Shown here piece by piece: positions 44,595 through 53,080 of a DNA stretch of 64,000 bases (within the stretch, counting starts at the first letter, position 1; each line of letters opens with the position of its first letter). The notes below the pieces were generated by a model, which worked only from the letters and a program-made list of their open reading frames with translations, was not told the DNA's origin and ran no database searches. The DNA is taken from contig NZ_JALDST010000001.1 in assembly GCF_022747945.1 (NCBI RefSeq), forward strand, positions 5,704,001 through 5,768,000, in the 5' to 3' direction. Source of the stretch: Micromonospora sp. R77. Lineage in GTDB: Bacteria > Actinomycetota > Actinomycetes > Mycobacteriales > Micromonosporaceae. The position numbers and the translations under genes are program-made.

Positions 44595-45380
44595 TCAGCC
44601 CGCGTCGCCCCGGCGCAGCGGCAACCAGGCCAGCACGTCCCGGATCTTCGCGTCCCAGTACGCCCAGTCGTGGTCGCCGGGGGAGAAGTCCACGGTCAGC
44701 GGCACGCCCCGCTCCCGGGCGGTCGCCACGAAACGGGTGTTGTCCTCGTAGAGGTGGTCCTCGGTGCCGCAGGCGACGTAAAGGGCCGGCAGGTCGTCGC
44801 CGGCGCGTTCCAGCAGCGCGATCGTGTCGTCGTCGGTGCCCGACACCGCCCGGTCGCCCCACACGGTGTGCATGACGTCCGGGTTCGTCGGGCGGGTCGG
44901 GTGCTCCCGCCGCCGGGCCATGTCCAGCGCGCCGGAGAGGCTGGCCGCCGCCGCGAACCGGCCCGGGTCGCGCAGCGCCCACTTCATCGCCCCGTAGCCA
45001 CCCATGGAGAGGCCGGCCACGAAGGTGTCCTCGCGCCGCTGGGAGAGCCGGAAGAAGGTCCGGCACACCTCGGGCAGCTCCTCGCTGAGGAAGGTCCAGT
45101 AGCGGTTGCCGTGCGCCTCGTCGCTGTAGAAGCTCCGGCCGCCCTGCGGCATCACCACGGCCAGCCCGAGCGGCGCGACGTACCGCTCGATCGCGGTGCG
45201 CCGGGTCCAGGCGGTGTCGTCGTCGGTGAGGCCGTGCAGCAGGTAGAGCACCGGCGGGTCGCCGTCGGCGGCGGCGCCGGCCACGCCGATCCCGGCCGGC
45301 GTCCGGTCCGGCAGCAGCACCGTCATCGACGTGCCCATGCCCAGCGCCTCGGAGAAGAAGTCACAGCGGATCCGCGCCAC
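44595..45380 (-). CDS. Esterase (S-formylglutathione-hydrolase/antigen-85-like alpha/beta hydrolase)
   Basis: 261-residue alpha/beta hydrolase without a signal peptide. LYLLHGLTDDDTAW forms the oxyanion region, and GLSMGGYGAMKWAL holds the nucleophile Ser. An Asp in ACGTEDHLYEDN and a His in FSPGDHDWAYWD complete the triad. It is convergent with the dehydrogenase gene, with only 24 bp between stops. The substrate is unknown. Confidence 0.88.
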   Translation of the reverse strand: MARIRCDFFSEALGMGTSMTVLLPDRTPAGIGVAGAAADGDPPVLYLLHGLTDDDTAWTRRTAIERYVAPLGLAVVMPQGGRSFYSDEAHGNRYWTFLSEELPEVCRTFFRLSQRREDTFVAGLSMGGYGAMKWALRDPGRFAAAASLSGALDMARRREHPTRPTNPDVMHTVWGDRAVSGTDDDTIALLERAGDDLPALYVACGTEDHLYEDNTRFVATARERGVPLTVDFSPGDHDWAYWDAKIRDVLAWLPLRRGDAG

Positions 45381-45507
45381 GGTCGTGGATGCTACCCGCC
45401 CGGAGCGGCCGTCCAGGGCGTCCCCCGGACGGGCGAGCGGCAGAGCAGGATCGACGGTTCCTATTGCCTCCGGCGTCCAGGAGGGACAGGATGGCCAGGC
45501 GCGTCCC

Positions 45508-45525
45508 GGTTACGTCCCCGTAACC
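45508..45525. promoter_or_regulatory. Inverted repeat upstream of the 45567 gene
   Basis: GGTTACG (45508-45514) and CGTAACC (45519-45525) form a perfect 7-bp inverted repeat around TCCC, 41 bp before the start at 45567. It may be an operator or mRNA leader hairpin. Confidence 0.4.
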
Positions 45526-45566
45526 TGCGCGTTGCTGGTTCTGTCACGAAGAAGTGGGAGTCAGTC

Positions 45567-45950
45567 ATGAGCGACGTGTCCGCGGCGCTGGGTGTACGCC
45601 TCTACCCGGACCTGGTGGAACGGGGTGGGCTCGCGTCTGCGCTCGCCGAGACCGCCGCCCGGCACGGGCTCGACGTCGGCCGGGTGTCCGCTCCCGAGCA
45701 GGGGCGCAGCCGCTTCACCTGCGCCGAGCTGATCTCGGAGCGGGGGACGGTCTGCGTCGGGCTGGGTGCCCAGGCCCGCTACTTCATGCTCGACCTGCGG
45801 GTCGACGGCGAGGTCCAGGCGCGCGGCGACGCCACCGACCTGCTCCAGGTCGCGCAGGTGGCCGACGCGTGGCGCGGCGGCGCGACGCTCGACGAGATCA
45901 CCACGTTGTTCTGCTTCATGGAGCAGATGCGGGTCGTCCAGGCGCGCTAG
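45567..45950 (+). CDS. Small conserved-looking protein of unknown function
   Basis: 127-residue soluble protein, no signal or membrane segment. Segments such as RYFMLDLRVDGEVQARGDATDLLQVAQVADAWRGGATLDEI suggest a compact alpha/beta domain. I do not recognise the family. GGGAG is located before ATG 45567, and the upstream region holds an inverted repeat. It stands alone between convergent neighbours. Confidence 0.7.
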   Translation: MSDVSAALGVRLYPDLVERGGLASALAETAARHGLDVGRVSAPEQGRSRFTCAELISERGTVCVGLGAQARYFMLDLRVDGEVQARGDATDLLQVAQVADAWRGGATLDEITTLFCFMEQMRVVQAR

Positions 45951-46053
45951 GTCGGCGCTGCTGCCAGGTGACCGCCGCGACCCCGCACGGCGGCGTGCTC
46001 GGCGTCCTGGAGCCACTCGAGCCGCCCTGATCCGCCGTCACCCGTCGGGTCGG

Positions 46054-47028
46054 TCACCCGCGGCGCGGCGGGAGCAACGTGTCGTCGACGATGCCGGGCA
46101 GCCGCCGGGCCACCCCGGCGAGCAGGTCCGCGACCTGGACGCGCGGATCGTCGCGGGAGTCGACCACCACCAACCCGGCCAGCGGTGACACGCCGGCCGG
46201 CAGGCCGCCGGTCCGGTCGGCGTCGTCGGCCAGCGCCCGCTGCAGGCGGGTCAGCCGGTCGGCCGTGAGGGCGCTCTGCTCGTCGTGCGTCACCAGCACC
46301 TGCCGCCGGCCGCCGCTCCACGACAGCACCGTCTCCGCCAGCGCCGGCAGCAGCGGTTCCAGCGGTGGCGGGATCGACCGGTCCTCGTTGTCGAGCCGGG
46401 TGACCACGGCCCGTACGCGGGCCGGGTCGAGCCCGTCGAGGAGGGCGACGGCCGGCGCGGCGAGTGCGTGTCGCAGCAGGGCGTCCCGCGCCTGGAAGAA
46501 CCGCTGCACGTTCTGGCGGCCGGGCTGCCGGCGTTTCGTCCGGACCAGGTCGACGAAGGCGGCCAGGAAGTCGTCCCAGTCGCTGCCGACGGCCCGTCCG
46601 GCCCGGTGCAGGGCGAGCGCGGCCGGCCGGTGCCGGTGCGCCAGCCGGGTGCCGGCCGCGTACGACGGCTCGGTCAGGAACAGGTCGACGATCCGGGTGA
46701 CGAGGAAGAACTCCTTGTCGACCAGGTGGACGTGGGCGCGACCGGTCAGCGCCGTGCGGAACCACTGCACCGCCGCGGCCGCGTCGGGGCGACGCAGGAA
46801 CTGCCCGGACTTCAACTCGTCCGGGGCGAACCGGAACGTGGCGCGCAGGGCGGTGATCAGCGCGGCGGCCTCGTCCCGGTCCAGGTCGACGCTCGCGTGG
46901 GTGATCACCGGGGCGGTCGAGTGCAGCAGGTTGGTGCCCGAGAAGCCGGACTCGTCGCAGGCGATCTCCACCACCGCGCCGACCGGCGCCTCCGTCGGCG
47001 GCAGCCCACCCTGCAGCGGCGATCTCAC
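46054..47028 (-). CDS. DUF3800-like protein (RNase-H-fold type)
   Basis: 324-residue soluble protein. IACDESGFSG near the N terminus is the first acidic motif of DUF3800, and VVDSRDDPRVQVADLLAGVARR near the C terminus is the second (Asp and QxADLLAG). A middle region includes LVDKEFFLVTRIVD. These acidic residues fit an RNase-H-like nuclease fold; DUF3800 proteins occur near mobile elements and some defence loci, but activity is unproven. GTG 47028 has AGGAG five bases upstream. No mobile element is visible nearby. Confidence 0.72.
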   Translation of the reverse strand: MRSPLQGGLPPTEAPVGAVVEIACDESGFSGTNLLHSTAPVITHASVDLDRDEAAALITALRATFRFAPDELKSGQFLRRPDAAAAVQWFRTALTGRAHVHLVDKEFFLVTRIVDLFLTEPSYAAGTRLAHRHRPAALALHRAGRAVGSDWDDFLAAFVDLVRTKRRQPGRQNVQRFFQARDALLRHALAAPAVALLDGLDPARVRAVVTRLDNEDRSIPPPLEPLLPALAETVLSWSGGRRQVLVTHDEQSALTADRLTRLQRALADDADRTGGLPAGVSPLAGLVVVDSRDDPRVQVADLLAGVARRLPGIVDDTLLPPRRG

Positions 47029-47197
47029 GCCCGCTCCTGCGCCATGCCGACCATGATCCGCCCGCGTACCCTGGTCGGACAACCGGATTGCCGCCGCGGC
47101 CGGTCCGGCCGGGCGGCCGAATATCCATTGCGGTGGTTGCGCGGTCGACCTACCTTCATGGGGCACCGCAGACCGGATCAACCCAGGGGAGTACGTC

Positions 47198-47326
47198 GTG
47201 CCGCAGCACCTCCGCACCGAAGCCGAGCGGCCCGTGCCGCGCGGTGGTGCCGTGCTGCCCACCGGCGAGCGAAACCCGGCCCGCTATCGGCGGCAGCGGT
47301 GGCAGGACGGACGGCGGCGCGACTAG
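47198..47326 (+). CDS. Small basic protein (42 residues) with its own terminator
   Basis: The frame VPQHLRTEAERPVPRGG... ends in a very basic RYRRQRWQDGRRRD tail. AGGGGAG at 47185-47191 lies 6 nt before GTG 47198, and an intrinsic terminator follows the stop by 18 bp. These signals argue that the short frame is a real gene. Function unknown. Confidence 0.5.
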   Translation: MPQHLRTEAERPVPRGGAVLPTGERNPARYRRQRWQDGRRRD

Positions 47327-47344
47327 CGCCGGCGCGACACGCGC

Positions 47345-47381
47345 AGCCGCCCGCCCCGCACCAGGGACCGGGCGGCTTTTT
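47345..47381 (+). terminator. Rho-independent terminator with U-tract
   Basis: AGCCGCCCG (47345-47353) pairs with CGGGCGGCT (47369-47377), followed by T residues to 47381. This is the only hairpin in the window with a clear U-tract. It separates the small basic gene from rtcB. Confidence 0.85.
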
Positions 47382-47498
47382 CGTCACCCACGGGGGCAGA
47401 GCTCAGCCCGGCAGAGCACCGGATTCCACACCCGACGATCGCCGGTTCGACTTGTGCCGCCCCTGCTCGACATGACCCACCATCCCGAGGAGACCACG

Positions 47499-48698
47499 AT
47501 GGGCTTCACCCCGCTCGCCGGCACCCGTGCCCCGGTACGGGTCTGGACCGACCCGTACACGATCGAGGCGCAGGCGGCGAAGCAGCTGCGCAACATCGGC
47601 GCGCTGCCCTGGGTGCAGGGCGTCGCCGTCATGCCGGACGTGCACTTCGGCAAGGGCGCCACGGTCGGTTCGGTGATCGCCATGCGGCAGGCCGTCTCGC
47701 CGGCCGCCGTCGGCGTGGACATCGGCTGCGGCATGTCCGCGGTCCGGACCTCGCTCACCGCGGCGGACCTGCCCGACGACCTGGCCCCGCTGCGCTCGGC
47801 GATCGAGGCGGCCATCCCGGTCGGCTTCGCCAAGCGGGACGACCCGGTCGACCCGCGTCGGGTCCGGGGCCTCGAGCAGGCCGGCTGGGACGCCTTCTGG
47901 CAGCGCTTCGGTGAGCTGGACCGCAAGGTCGCCCAGCTGGAGCACCGGGCGCAGCGGCAGCTGGGCACCCTCGGCGGCGGCAACCACTTCATCGAGGTCT
48001 GCCTCGAGCAGGGCGGCCCCGACGACGGCCAGGTCTGGCTGATGCTGCACTCCGGCTCCCGCAACATCGGCAAGGAGCTGGCCGAGCGGCACATGGCGGT
48101 CGCCCGGCACCTGCCGCACAACGTCGACCTGCCCGACCGGGACCTCGCGGTCTTCCTCGCCGGCACCCCGGAGATGGCGGCCTACCGTCGGGACCTGTGG
48201 TGGGCCCAGGAGTACGCGCGGCGCAACCGGGCCGTCATGCTCGCCGTGCTCTGCAACGTCGTCCGCGACGCGTTCCCGCAGGTCGCGTACGGCGAGCCGA
48301 TCTCGTGCCACCACAACTACGTGGCGGAGGAGACGTACGACGGGGTGGACGTGCTGGTGACCCGCAAGGGCGCGATCCGGGCCGGCCGGGGGGACCTGGG
48401 GATCATTCCCGGTTCGATGGGCACCGGCTCGTACATCGTGCGCGGGAAGGGCAACGCGGACGCGTACTGCTCGGCGTCGCACGGGGCGGGGCGGCGGATG
48501 TCGCGGGGGCAGGCGAAGCGGACGTACAGCACCGCCGACCTGGTGGCGCAGACCGCCGGGGTGGAGTGCCGCAAGGACGCCGGGGTGGTCGACGAGATCC
48601 CCGGCGCGTACAAGGACATCACCGAGGTGATGGCGCAGCAGGACGACCTGGTCGAGGTGGTCGCGCACCTCAAGCAGGTGGTCTGCGTGAAGGGTTGA
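47499..48698 (+). CDS. rtcB: RtcB RNA-splicing ligase
   Basis: 399-residue RNA ligase joining 2',3'-cyclic-phosphate or 3'-phosphate RNA ends to 5'-OH ends using GTP and Mn2+. Characteristic stretches: VMPDVHFGKGATVGSVIA, AVGVDIGCGMSAVRT (metal Cys/Asp), LGTLGGGNHFIEV (metal His), HSGSRNIGKE, SCHHNYVAEE, and SASHGAGRRMSRGQAK with the His that forms the GMP adduct. Length and motifs agree with intact RtcB. GAGGAGACC before ATG 47499. No archease or RtcA gene is adjacent. A tRNA-Arg gene follows after a hairpin. Confidence 0.95.
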   Translation: MGFTPLAGTRAPVRVWTDPYTIEAQAAKQLRNIGALPWVQGVAVMPDVHFGKGATVGSVIAMRQAVSPAAVGVDIGCGMSAVRTSLTAADLPDDLAPLRSAIEAAIPVGFAKRDDPVDPRRVRGLEQAGWDAFWQRFGELDRKVAQLEHRAQRQLGTLGGGNHFIEVCLEQGGPDDGQVWLMLHSGSRNIGKELAERHMAVARHLPHNVDLPDRDLAVFLAGTPEMAAYRRDLWWAQEYARRNRAVMLAVLCNVVRDAFPQVAYGEPISCHHNYVAEETYDGVDVLVTRKGAIRAGRGDLGIIPGSMGTGSYIVRGKGNADAYCSASHGAGRRMSRGQAKRTYSTADLVAQTAGVECRKDAGVVDEIPGAYKDITEVMAQQDDLVEVVAHLKQVVCVKG

Positions 48699-48702
48699 GG
48701 CC

Positions 48703-48728
48703 GGTCGGCGCCCGAGGGGGCGCCGACC
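48703..48728 (+). terminator. 11-bp perfect hairpin between rtcB and tRNA-Arg
   Basis: GGTCGGCGCCC (48703-48713) pairs with GGGCGCCGACC (48718-48728) around a GAGG loop, starting 4 bp after the rtcB stop. Confidence 0.75.
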
Positions 48729-48732
48729 GTAC

Positions 48733-48805
48733 GCCCCGGTGGCTCAGTGGAGAGAGCGTCGGCCTACGAAGCCGAAGACCCCAGGTTCGAATCCTGGTCG
48801 GGGCA
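48733..48805 (+). tRNA. tRNA-Arg (anticodon ACG)
   Basis: A 7-bp acceptor stem (GCCCCGG with TCGGGGC, one G-T pair), an anticodon stem TCGGC/GCCGA with loop CTACGAA giving anticodon ACG, and a T stem CCAGG/CCTGG with TTCGAAT loop are all visible. The discriminator is A, and CCA is not encoded. The ACG anticodon (wobble inosine) reads CGU/CGC/CGA. Confidence 0.95.
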
Positions 48806-48815
48806 CCTCATGAGG

Positions 48816-49655
48816 TCACGACTCCCGTACCTGTCGGCGGTCCGCACCGCCGTGGTCGAGGGTGGCGACCTCGCGTACGGCCCCGGCGACGGCCCGGAAG
48901 TCCCTGCGCAGGATCGCACCGTGGTTGCTGGCGACCTTCGCGCTCACCTCGATGTGCGGGTTGCGGGCGGTCACCGCGTCGAGGCCGGCGCGGATCTGCT
49001 CCTGCTCATCGCCGCGGCTGCCGAACGACGTCCCCGAGGCAACCACGTACCGCACCGGGACGGTGATGCCGTTCAGCACGGGGCCGAGCTCGCGCTCGCG
49101 GGAGAGCCTGCCGACCTCGATGTTGCTCTCCGCCTGCTGTTCGGCGGTCATCCGGGGGGCCAGGCCGGTCGGGCGCAGCAGGGGCAGGAACCAGCTCATC
49201 CGCCGGAACAGCTTCCGGATCCGCCGCTCCATGGCCTCGTCGAGCCAGTCGTACGGGTACGCACCGTCGACCAGGACCGCGCCCAGGGTCCGGGCGGGAT
49301 TCCGGCTGGCCCAGTGCGCCGCGACGAGCGCTCCGTAGGACCAGCCCACCAGCAGCGCCCGGTCCACGCCCCGGGCCGCGAGAACGGCGTCGACGTCCCG
49401 GACGGCCACCTCGAAGGAGTAGTCCGCCGAGCGCTTCGACCTGCCGCGGGCCCGTTCGTCGTACGTGATGTGCCGCCACGTCGTCCCGAGTTCGGCGATG
49501 ACCCGCCGCCAGTACCCCTGGGTGGCGAACTGGCCGTTGAGATAGACCACGGGGATGCCGGTGCCGCCGGTGTCGGTGACGGCCAGGGCCGTGTCGTCGA
49601 CCGGCACCAGGCCGGTCCACGTCGAACCGGTCGAGGAGGTGCTGTTCTTCGTCAT
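48816..49655 (-). CDS. Alpha/beta-fold hydrolase
   Basis: 279-residue soluble hydrolase. VVYLNGQFATQGYWRRV forms the oxyanion loop, DERARGRSKRSADYSF the helix-A region, LLVGWSYGALVAAHWAS the nucleophile elbow (Ser), and KVASNHGAILRRDF the catalytic His. ATG 49655 follows GGCGGAAAG; an upstream in-frame ATG at 49694 is less likely. The gene ends 10 bp from the tRNA. Substrate unknown. Confidence 0.87.
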   Translation of the reverse strand: MTKNSTSSTGSTWTGLVPVDDTALAVTDTGGTGIPVVYLNGQFATQGYWRRVIAELGTTWRHITYDERARGRSKRSADYSFEVAVRDVDAVLAARGVDRALLVGWSYGALVAAHWASRNPARTLGAVLVDGAYPYDWLDEAMERRIRKLFRRMSWFLPLLRPTGLAPRMTAEQQAESNIEVGRLSRERELGPVLNGITVPVRYVVASGTSFGSRGDEQEQIRAGLDAVTARNPHIEVSAKVASNHGAILRRDFRAVAGAVREVATLDHGGADRRQVRES

Positions 49656-49770
49656 CTTTCCGCCTGTTCGTGTTGGGGTGTGGTGCGAGGTCACGGACTC
49701 GGTCGCGTCGCTGGCGACGGCCGGCAGGATGTGGGGTGGCGGTGGCCCCGCCCGGACGGGGCCGGTTCCG

Positions 49771-50436
49771 TCAGAGGCTGCGCGCGGTGATGTCGCCGTG
49801 GGCGGTGGTGGCGCGGATGTCCAAAGTGACCGTCCCGTCGTTCCGGAGGGCGTTGCTGACGCGGCCGTGGCCGGTGCCGGCGTCCAGGGCGGCCGAGATG
49901 CCGGTGGCCGCTCCGACCGAGATGTCGCCGGACAGGGTGTGGAGGATGACGGTGCCGCGTGCGGCCTCGGTGATCCGGATGTCGCCCCGGGCGGTGCTGA
50001 TCTCGGCGGGGCCGTTGAGCCGGCCGACCTCGACGTCGCCGTCGATCGCGGTGAGGCGGACGCTCGCGGCTTCGTCGATCTTGATCCGGCGGTACGCGCC
50101 CTCGAAGGCGACGTCGCCGAGGCGGCCGACGCCGCGGAGCTCGGAGCTGGCGGTCCGGGCCTCGACGCGGGAGCCGGTGGGCAGCTGGACGGTCACCTCC
50201 AGGGAGCCGGAGGGGCCGATGAGCGGGTTCCCCGACCCGGAAGTGTGGATCCGCAGGACGCCGTCGGTGTAGTCGACGGTGGTCTGCTCGGCGGTCCGGA
50301 CGTCCCGGCTGCGGGCGGGATCGGCGGGCAGGACCTCGACGGTGGTGTCGGCGCGGTCGGCGGCGATGAACTGGACGCGTCCGGCGGGGATGTCCAGGGC
50401 GGCGGTGATGGGGGCGGGGGTGTCGAACGTCTGCAT
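49771..50436 (-). CDS. DUF4097 beta-solenoid-like protein
   Basis: 221 residues with repeated short beta turns (VRLTAIDGDVEVGRLNGPAEISTARGDIRITEAARG, TLSGDISVGAATG), the pattern of DUF4097 (putative adhesin/polymer-forming) proteins. There is no signal peptide, so it is probably cytoplasmic. GGGAGAG precedes ATG 50436. It is divergent from the HTH regulator 50672-51427, and GTTGCAAC operators lie between them, so the regulator probably controls it. In other actinobacteria DUF4097 genes often pair with such PadR/MarR-like regulators; the role is unclear. Confidence 0.85.
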   Translation of the reverse strand: MQTFDTPAPITAALDIPAGRVQFIAADRADTTVEVLPADPARSRDVRTAEQTTVDYTDGVLRIHTSGSGNPLIGPSGSLEVTVQLPTGSRVEARTASSELRGVGRLGDVAFEGAYRRIKIDEAASVRLTAIDGDVEVGRLNGPAEISTARGDIRITEAARGTVILHTLSGDISVGAATGISAALDAGTGHGRVSNALRNDGTVTLDIRATTAHGDITARSL

Positions 50437-50502
50437 CGTGCTCTCCCGTGTTCGTCTGCTCTTTCTGACACGAGAAACGCTACGTTGCTTTCCATGTCGA
50501 GA

Positions 50503-50609
50503 CAACAAACTTGTTGCACGGAAGATGTATATGCGCAGCTCAAGCTGACCAAATTGTTGCAACGACTCTGCTTTTAATGCAACGCCCGCCCGGGTGCTCG
50601 TTGCAACAA
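50503..50609. promoter_or_regulatory. Cluster of GTTGCAAC-type operators
   Basis: TTGTTGCAACGA at 50554-50565 and its exact reverse complement TCGTTGCAACAA at 50598-50609 have cores 44 bp apart. A third site, CAACAA-AC-TTGTTG (50503-50516), lies nearer the DUF4097 start. The region is AT-richer than its surroundings and separates divergent genes, as expected for an autoregulated repressor. Confidence 0.7.
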
Positions 50610-50671
50610 GTAGGAAGTGAACGCTATGGTGGGGCGTGCGGGACCACCACGACGGCGGACAGGAGATCGCG

Positions 50672-51427
50672 ATGCCGGGAGGCAGGCTCACTCAGCAGGA
50701 CCGCCAGCAGATCGCGCTGGGGTTGGCCGACAGCCTCCCCTACGCCGAGATCGCCCGACGCCTCGACCGGCCGACCTCGACGATCACGCGCGAGGTGATG
50801 CGCAACGGCGGTCCCACCGCCTACCGCGCCGACCTTGCCCACCGGGCCACCGAACGCCGCGCCCACCGGCGCCGGCCCGCCTCCTCGCGAGGGTCGCAGT
50901 CCCCCCAGCCCCCCGGGCGCGACGCCGACGCCGTCGCCGAGTACGAGGAGACGCTCACCACCGTCCTCATGGCCTCGGGCCTGCCCAAGATGACGGCCCG
51001 AGTGCTGACCTGCCTGTTCGTCACCGACGCGGGCAGCGTCACCGCGTCCCACCTCGTCCAGCGCCTCCAGGTCAGCCCGGCCTCCATCTCCAAGGCGATC
51101 GCCTTCCTGGAGAGCCAGAGCCTCGTCCGTCGAGAACGCGACGAACGCCGCCGCGACCGCTACGTCGTCGACGACGAACTCTTCTACCAGGCGACGATCG
51201 CCAGTGCCCGCGCCAACGACCAGCTCGTCGAGACCGCCCGCCGGGGCGTCGCCATCCTCGGCCCGCACACCCCCGCCGCCACCCGGCTGGAGAACATCGC
51301 CCGCTTCCTCGACTTCATCAGCGAGAGCATCGTCCGCGCCGCCGAACAGGCCCGCGAGGTGCTCCACACCGCACCGGGAACGACCTCGAACCACACCACC
51401 CCGGCACCAGGGCCGGACCACGGTTAG
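50672..51427 (+). CDS. Two-HTH regulator: IS30-like N-terminal HTH plus MarR/GbsR-type domain
   Basis: 251-residue DNA-binding protein. Residues 8-40 (QQIALGLADSLPYAEIARRL... STITREVMRNGG) match the N-terminal HTH of IS30-family transposases. A MarR/GbsR-like winged helix follows (LTCLFVTDAGSVTASHLVQRLQVSPASISKAIAFLESQSLVRRERD), then a helical C terminus. No transposase catalytic domain is present, so this is a regulator rather than an IS fragment. AGGAG at 50661-50665 precedes ATG 50672. It is divergent from the DUF4097 gene with shared operators. Confidence 0.82.
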   Translation: MPGGRLTQQDRQQIALGLADSLPYAEIARRLDRPTSTITREVMRNGGPTAYRADLAHRATERRAHRRRPASSRGSQSPQPPGRDADAVAEYEETLTTVLMASGLPKMTARVLTCLFVTDAGSVTASHLVQRLQVSPASISKAIAFLESQSLVRRERDERRRDRYVVDDELFYQATIASARANDQLVETARRGVAILGPHTPAATRLENIARFLDFISESIVRAAEQAREVLHTAPGTTSNHTTPAPGPDHG

Positions 51428-51454
51428 CCGCCGGTTCCGACGCCGGCCCATACG

Positions 51455-51490
51455 CGATCGCCGGCCCCCGTCACGGGAGGCCGGCGATCG
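51455..51490. terminator. Bidirectional 12-bp hairpin terminator
   Basis: CGATCGCCGGCC (51455-51466) pairs with GGCCGGCGATCG (51479-51490), between the convergent HTH-regulator and MFS genes. Confidence 0.75.
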
Positions 51491-51507
51491 GGCGTGCGGT
51501 GGGGGCG

Positions 51508-52998
51508 TCAGCCCAGGTGTACGGCGTCCGCCGTGGAGAGGTCCTCCTTGCGGACCTTGATCAGCAGCAGGGTGGCCAGGCCGGAGAGCAGGATCAGCCC
51601 CGCACCCCACGCGAACGCCACCGTGTAGCCGTGCACCAGCGCCTTCACCTGGTTGATCGGGTCGGGCACCCGGCCGACCAGGTACGCGGTGACCGCGCTG
51701 GTGTACATGGTGTTGAGCAGCGCGGTGCCGAGCGAGCCGCCGACCTGCTGGGTGGCGTTCAGCGTGGCGCTGGCCGCCCCGGCGTCGTGCTCGGGCACCC
51801 CGACCAGGGCCAGGCTGGACAGCGGCACGAAGGTGAAGCCCAGACCCATGCCGAGGACGACCTGGGCGGGCAGCAGGTGCGCGACGAACGAGGTGTCCAG
51901 ACCGATCCGGGTCAGCGAGAGCATCGCCCCGGCGGCGAGCACCGCACCCGCCACCATCAGCGGCTTCGCACCGAGGCGGGGAAGCAGCTGACTGGCCACG
52001 CCGGCGGCGACGAGGACGCCCAGGGTGACCGGCAGCGAGGCCAGGCCGGCCTTGACCGGCGTGTAGCGCAGCACCACCTGGAAGTAGAACGTCAGGAACA
52101 GGAAGGCGCCGAAGAGTCCCGCGCCGATCAGCATCGAGGCCAGGTACGCGCCACCCCGGTTGCGGTCCAGCAGGATACGCAGCGGCAGCAGCGGGTGGCT
52201 GGAGCGCAACTCGATCACCACGAAGACGGCGAGCAGCACCAGCCCGGCGGCGATGAAACCGATGGTGGCGGCGGCGTCCCAGCCGTCCTCGGCCGCCTTG
52301 GTGAAGCCGTACACGAGGGAGACCAGGCCGGCGGTGACGACGACGGCGCCGGGGATGTCGTAGCGGGTGTTGCCGTGGGCGCGGCTCTCCGGCACCAGCG
52401 GGATCGCGGCGACCAGCGCGACGGCGGCGATCGGGATGTTCACCAGCAGGCACCAGCGCCAGTCGGCGTACTCGGTGAGCACGCCGCCGAGCACGAGCCC
52501 GACGGCGGAGCCGCCGCCGGCGATGGCGCCGTACACGGCGAACGCCTTGGCCCGCTCCCGGGCCTCGGTGAACAGCACGGTGAGCAGGGCCAACGCCGCC
52601 GGGGCGAGCAGCGCGCCGAACGCGCCCTGCAGGGCCCGCGCGGCGAACAGCAGCCCGCCGGTCTGGGCGAGGCCGCCGATGGCGGAGGCGAGGGCGAAGC
52701 CGACGATGCCGACGCCGAAGGTGCGCTTGCGGCCCCAGTAGTCGGCGATCCGGCCACCGAGCAGGAGGAGACCGCCGAAGGTCAGCGTGTAGGCGGTGAC
52801 CACCCACTGCCGGTCGGCGTCGGAGATGCCGAGGTCGGCCTGGGCCTGCGGCAGGGCGATGTTCACGATCGTCGCGTCGAGGACGACCATCAGCTGGGAG
52901 ATGGCGATGACGGCCAGCGCCAGCCAGCGGCGCGGGTGTGGCGTCGACGGGGCCGCGGCGTCGGACGCGCCGGGCAGGGTCGAGGTGGTTCCGGACAT
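51508..52998 (-). CDS. MFS drug efflux transporter (DHA2, 14-TM type)
   Basis: 496-residue inner-membrane proton-driven exporter. LMVVLDATIVNIALP (helix 1 motif D1), GGRIADYWGRKRTF (motif A) and the helix-5 motif C region GGGSAVGLVLGGVLTEY are typical of the EmrB/QacA subfamily. It is encoded 82 bp downstream of a TetR gene on the same strand and is probably repressed by it. The drug or metabolite exported is unknown. Confidence 0.92.
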   Translation of the reverse strand: MSGTTSTLPGASDAAAPSTPHPRRWLALAVIAISQLMVVLDATIVNIALPQAQADLGISDADRQWVVTAYTLTFGGLLLLGGRIADYWGRKRTFGVGIVGFALASAIGGLAQTGGLLFAARALQGAFGALLAPAALALLTVLFTEARERAKAFAVYGAIAGGGSAVGLVLGGVLTEYADWRWCLLVNIPIAAVALVAAIPLVPESRAHGNTRYDIPGAVVVTAGLVSLVYGFTKAAEDGWDAAATIGFIAAGLVLLAVFVVIELRSSHPLLPLRILLDRNRGGAYLASMLIGAGLFGAFLFLTFYFQVVLRYTPVKAGLASLPVTLGVLVAAGVASQLLPRLGAKPLMVAGAVLAAGAMLSLTRIGLDTSFVAHLLPAQVVLGMGLGFTFVPLSSLALVGVPEHDAGAASATLNATQQVGGSLGTALLNTMYTSAVTAYLVGRVPDPINQVKALVHGYTVAFAWGAGLILLSGLATLLLIKVRKEDLSTADAVHLG

Positions 52999-53080
52999 GG
53001 AGGGGCCTTCCGTGGTGACGAGAACCGGGGCGTTGCGGTGGACGGGTGGGACACCCGCGTCGTGACGGGCGCCGGGGTGG

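Noticed and set aside
48733..48815. tRNA-Arg as an integration site for a mobile element
   Set aside because: No integrase gene and no repeated tRNA 3' end were found nearby; the following gene is an ordinary hydrolase.
50672..50800. Possible IS30 insertion-sequence remnant
   Set aside because: Only the HTH resembles IS30; no DDE domain, no terminal inverted repeats and no target duplication are visible, and the rest is a regulator domain.
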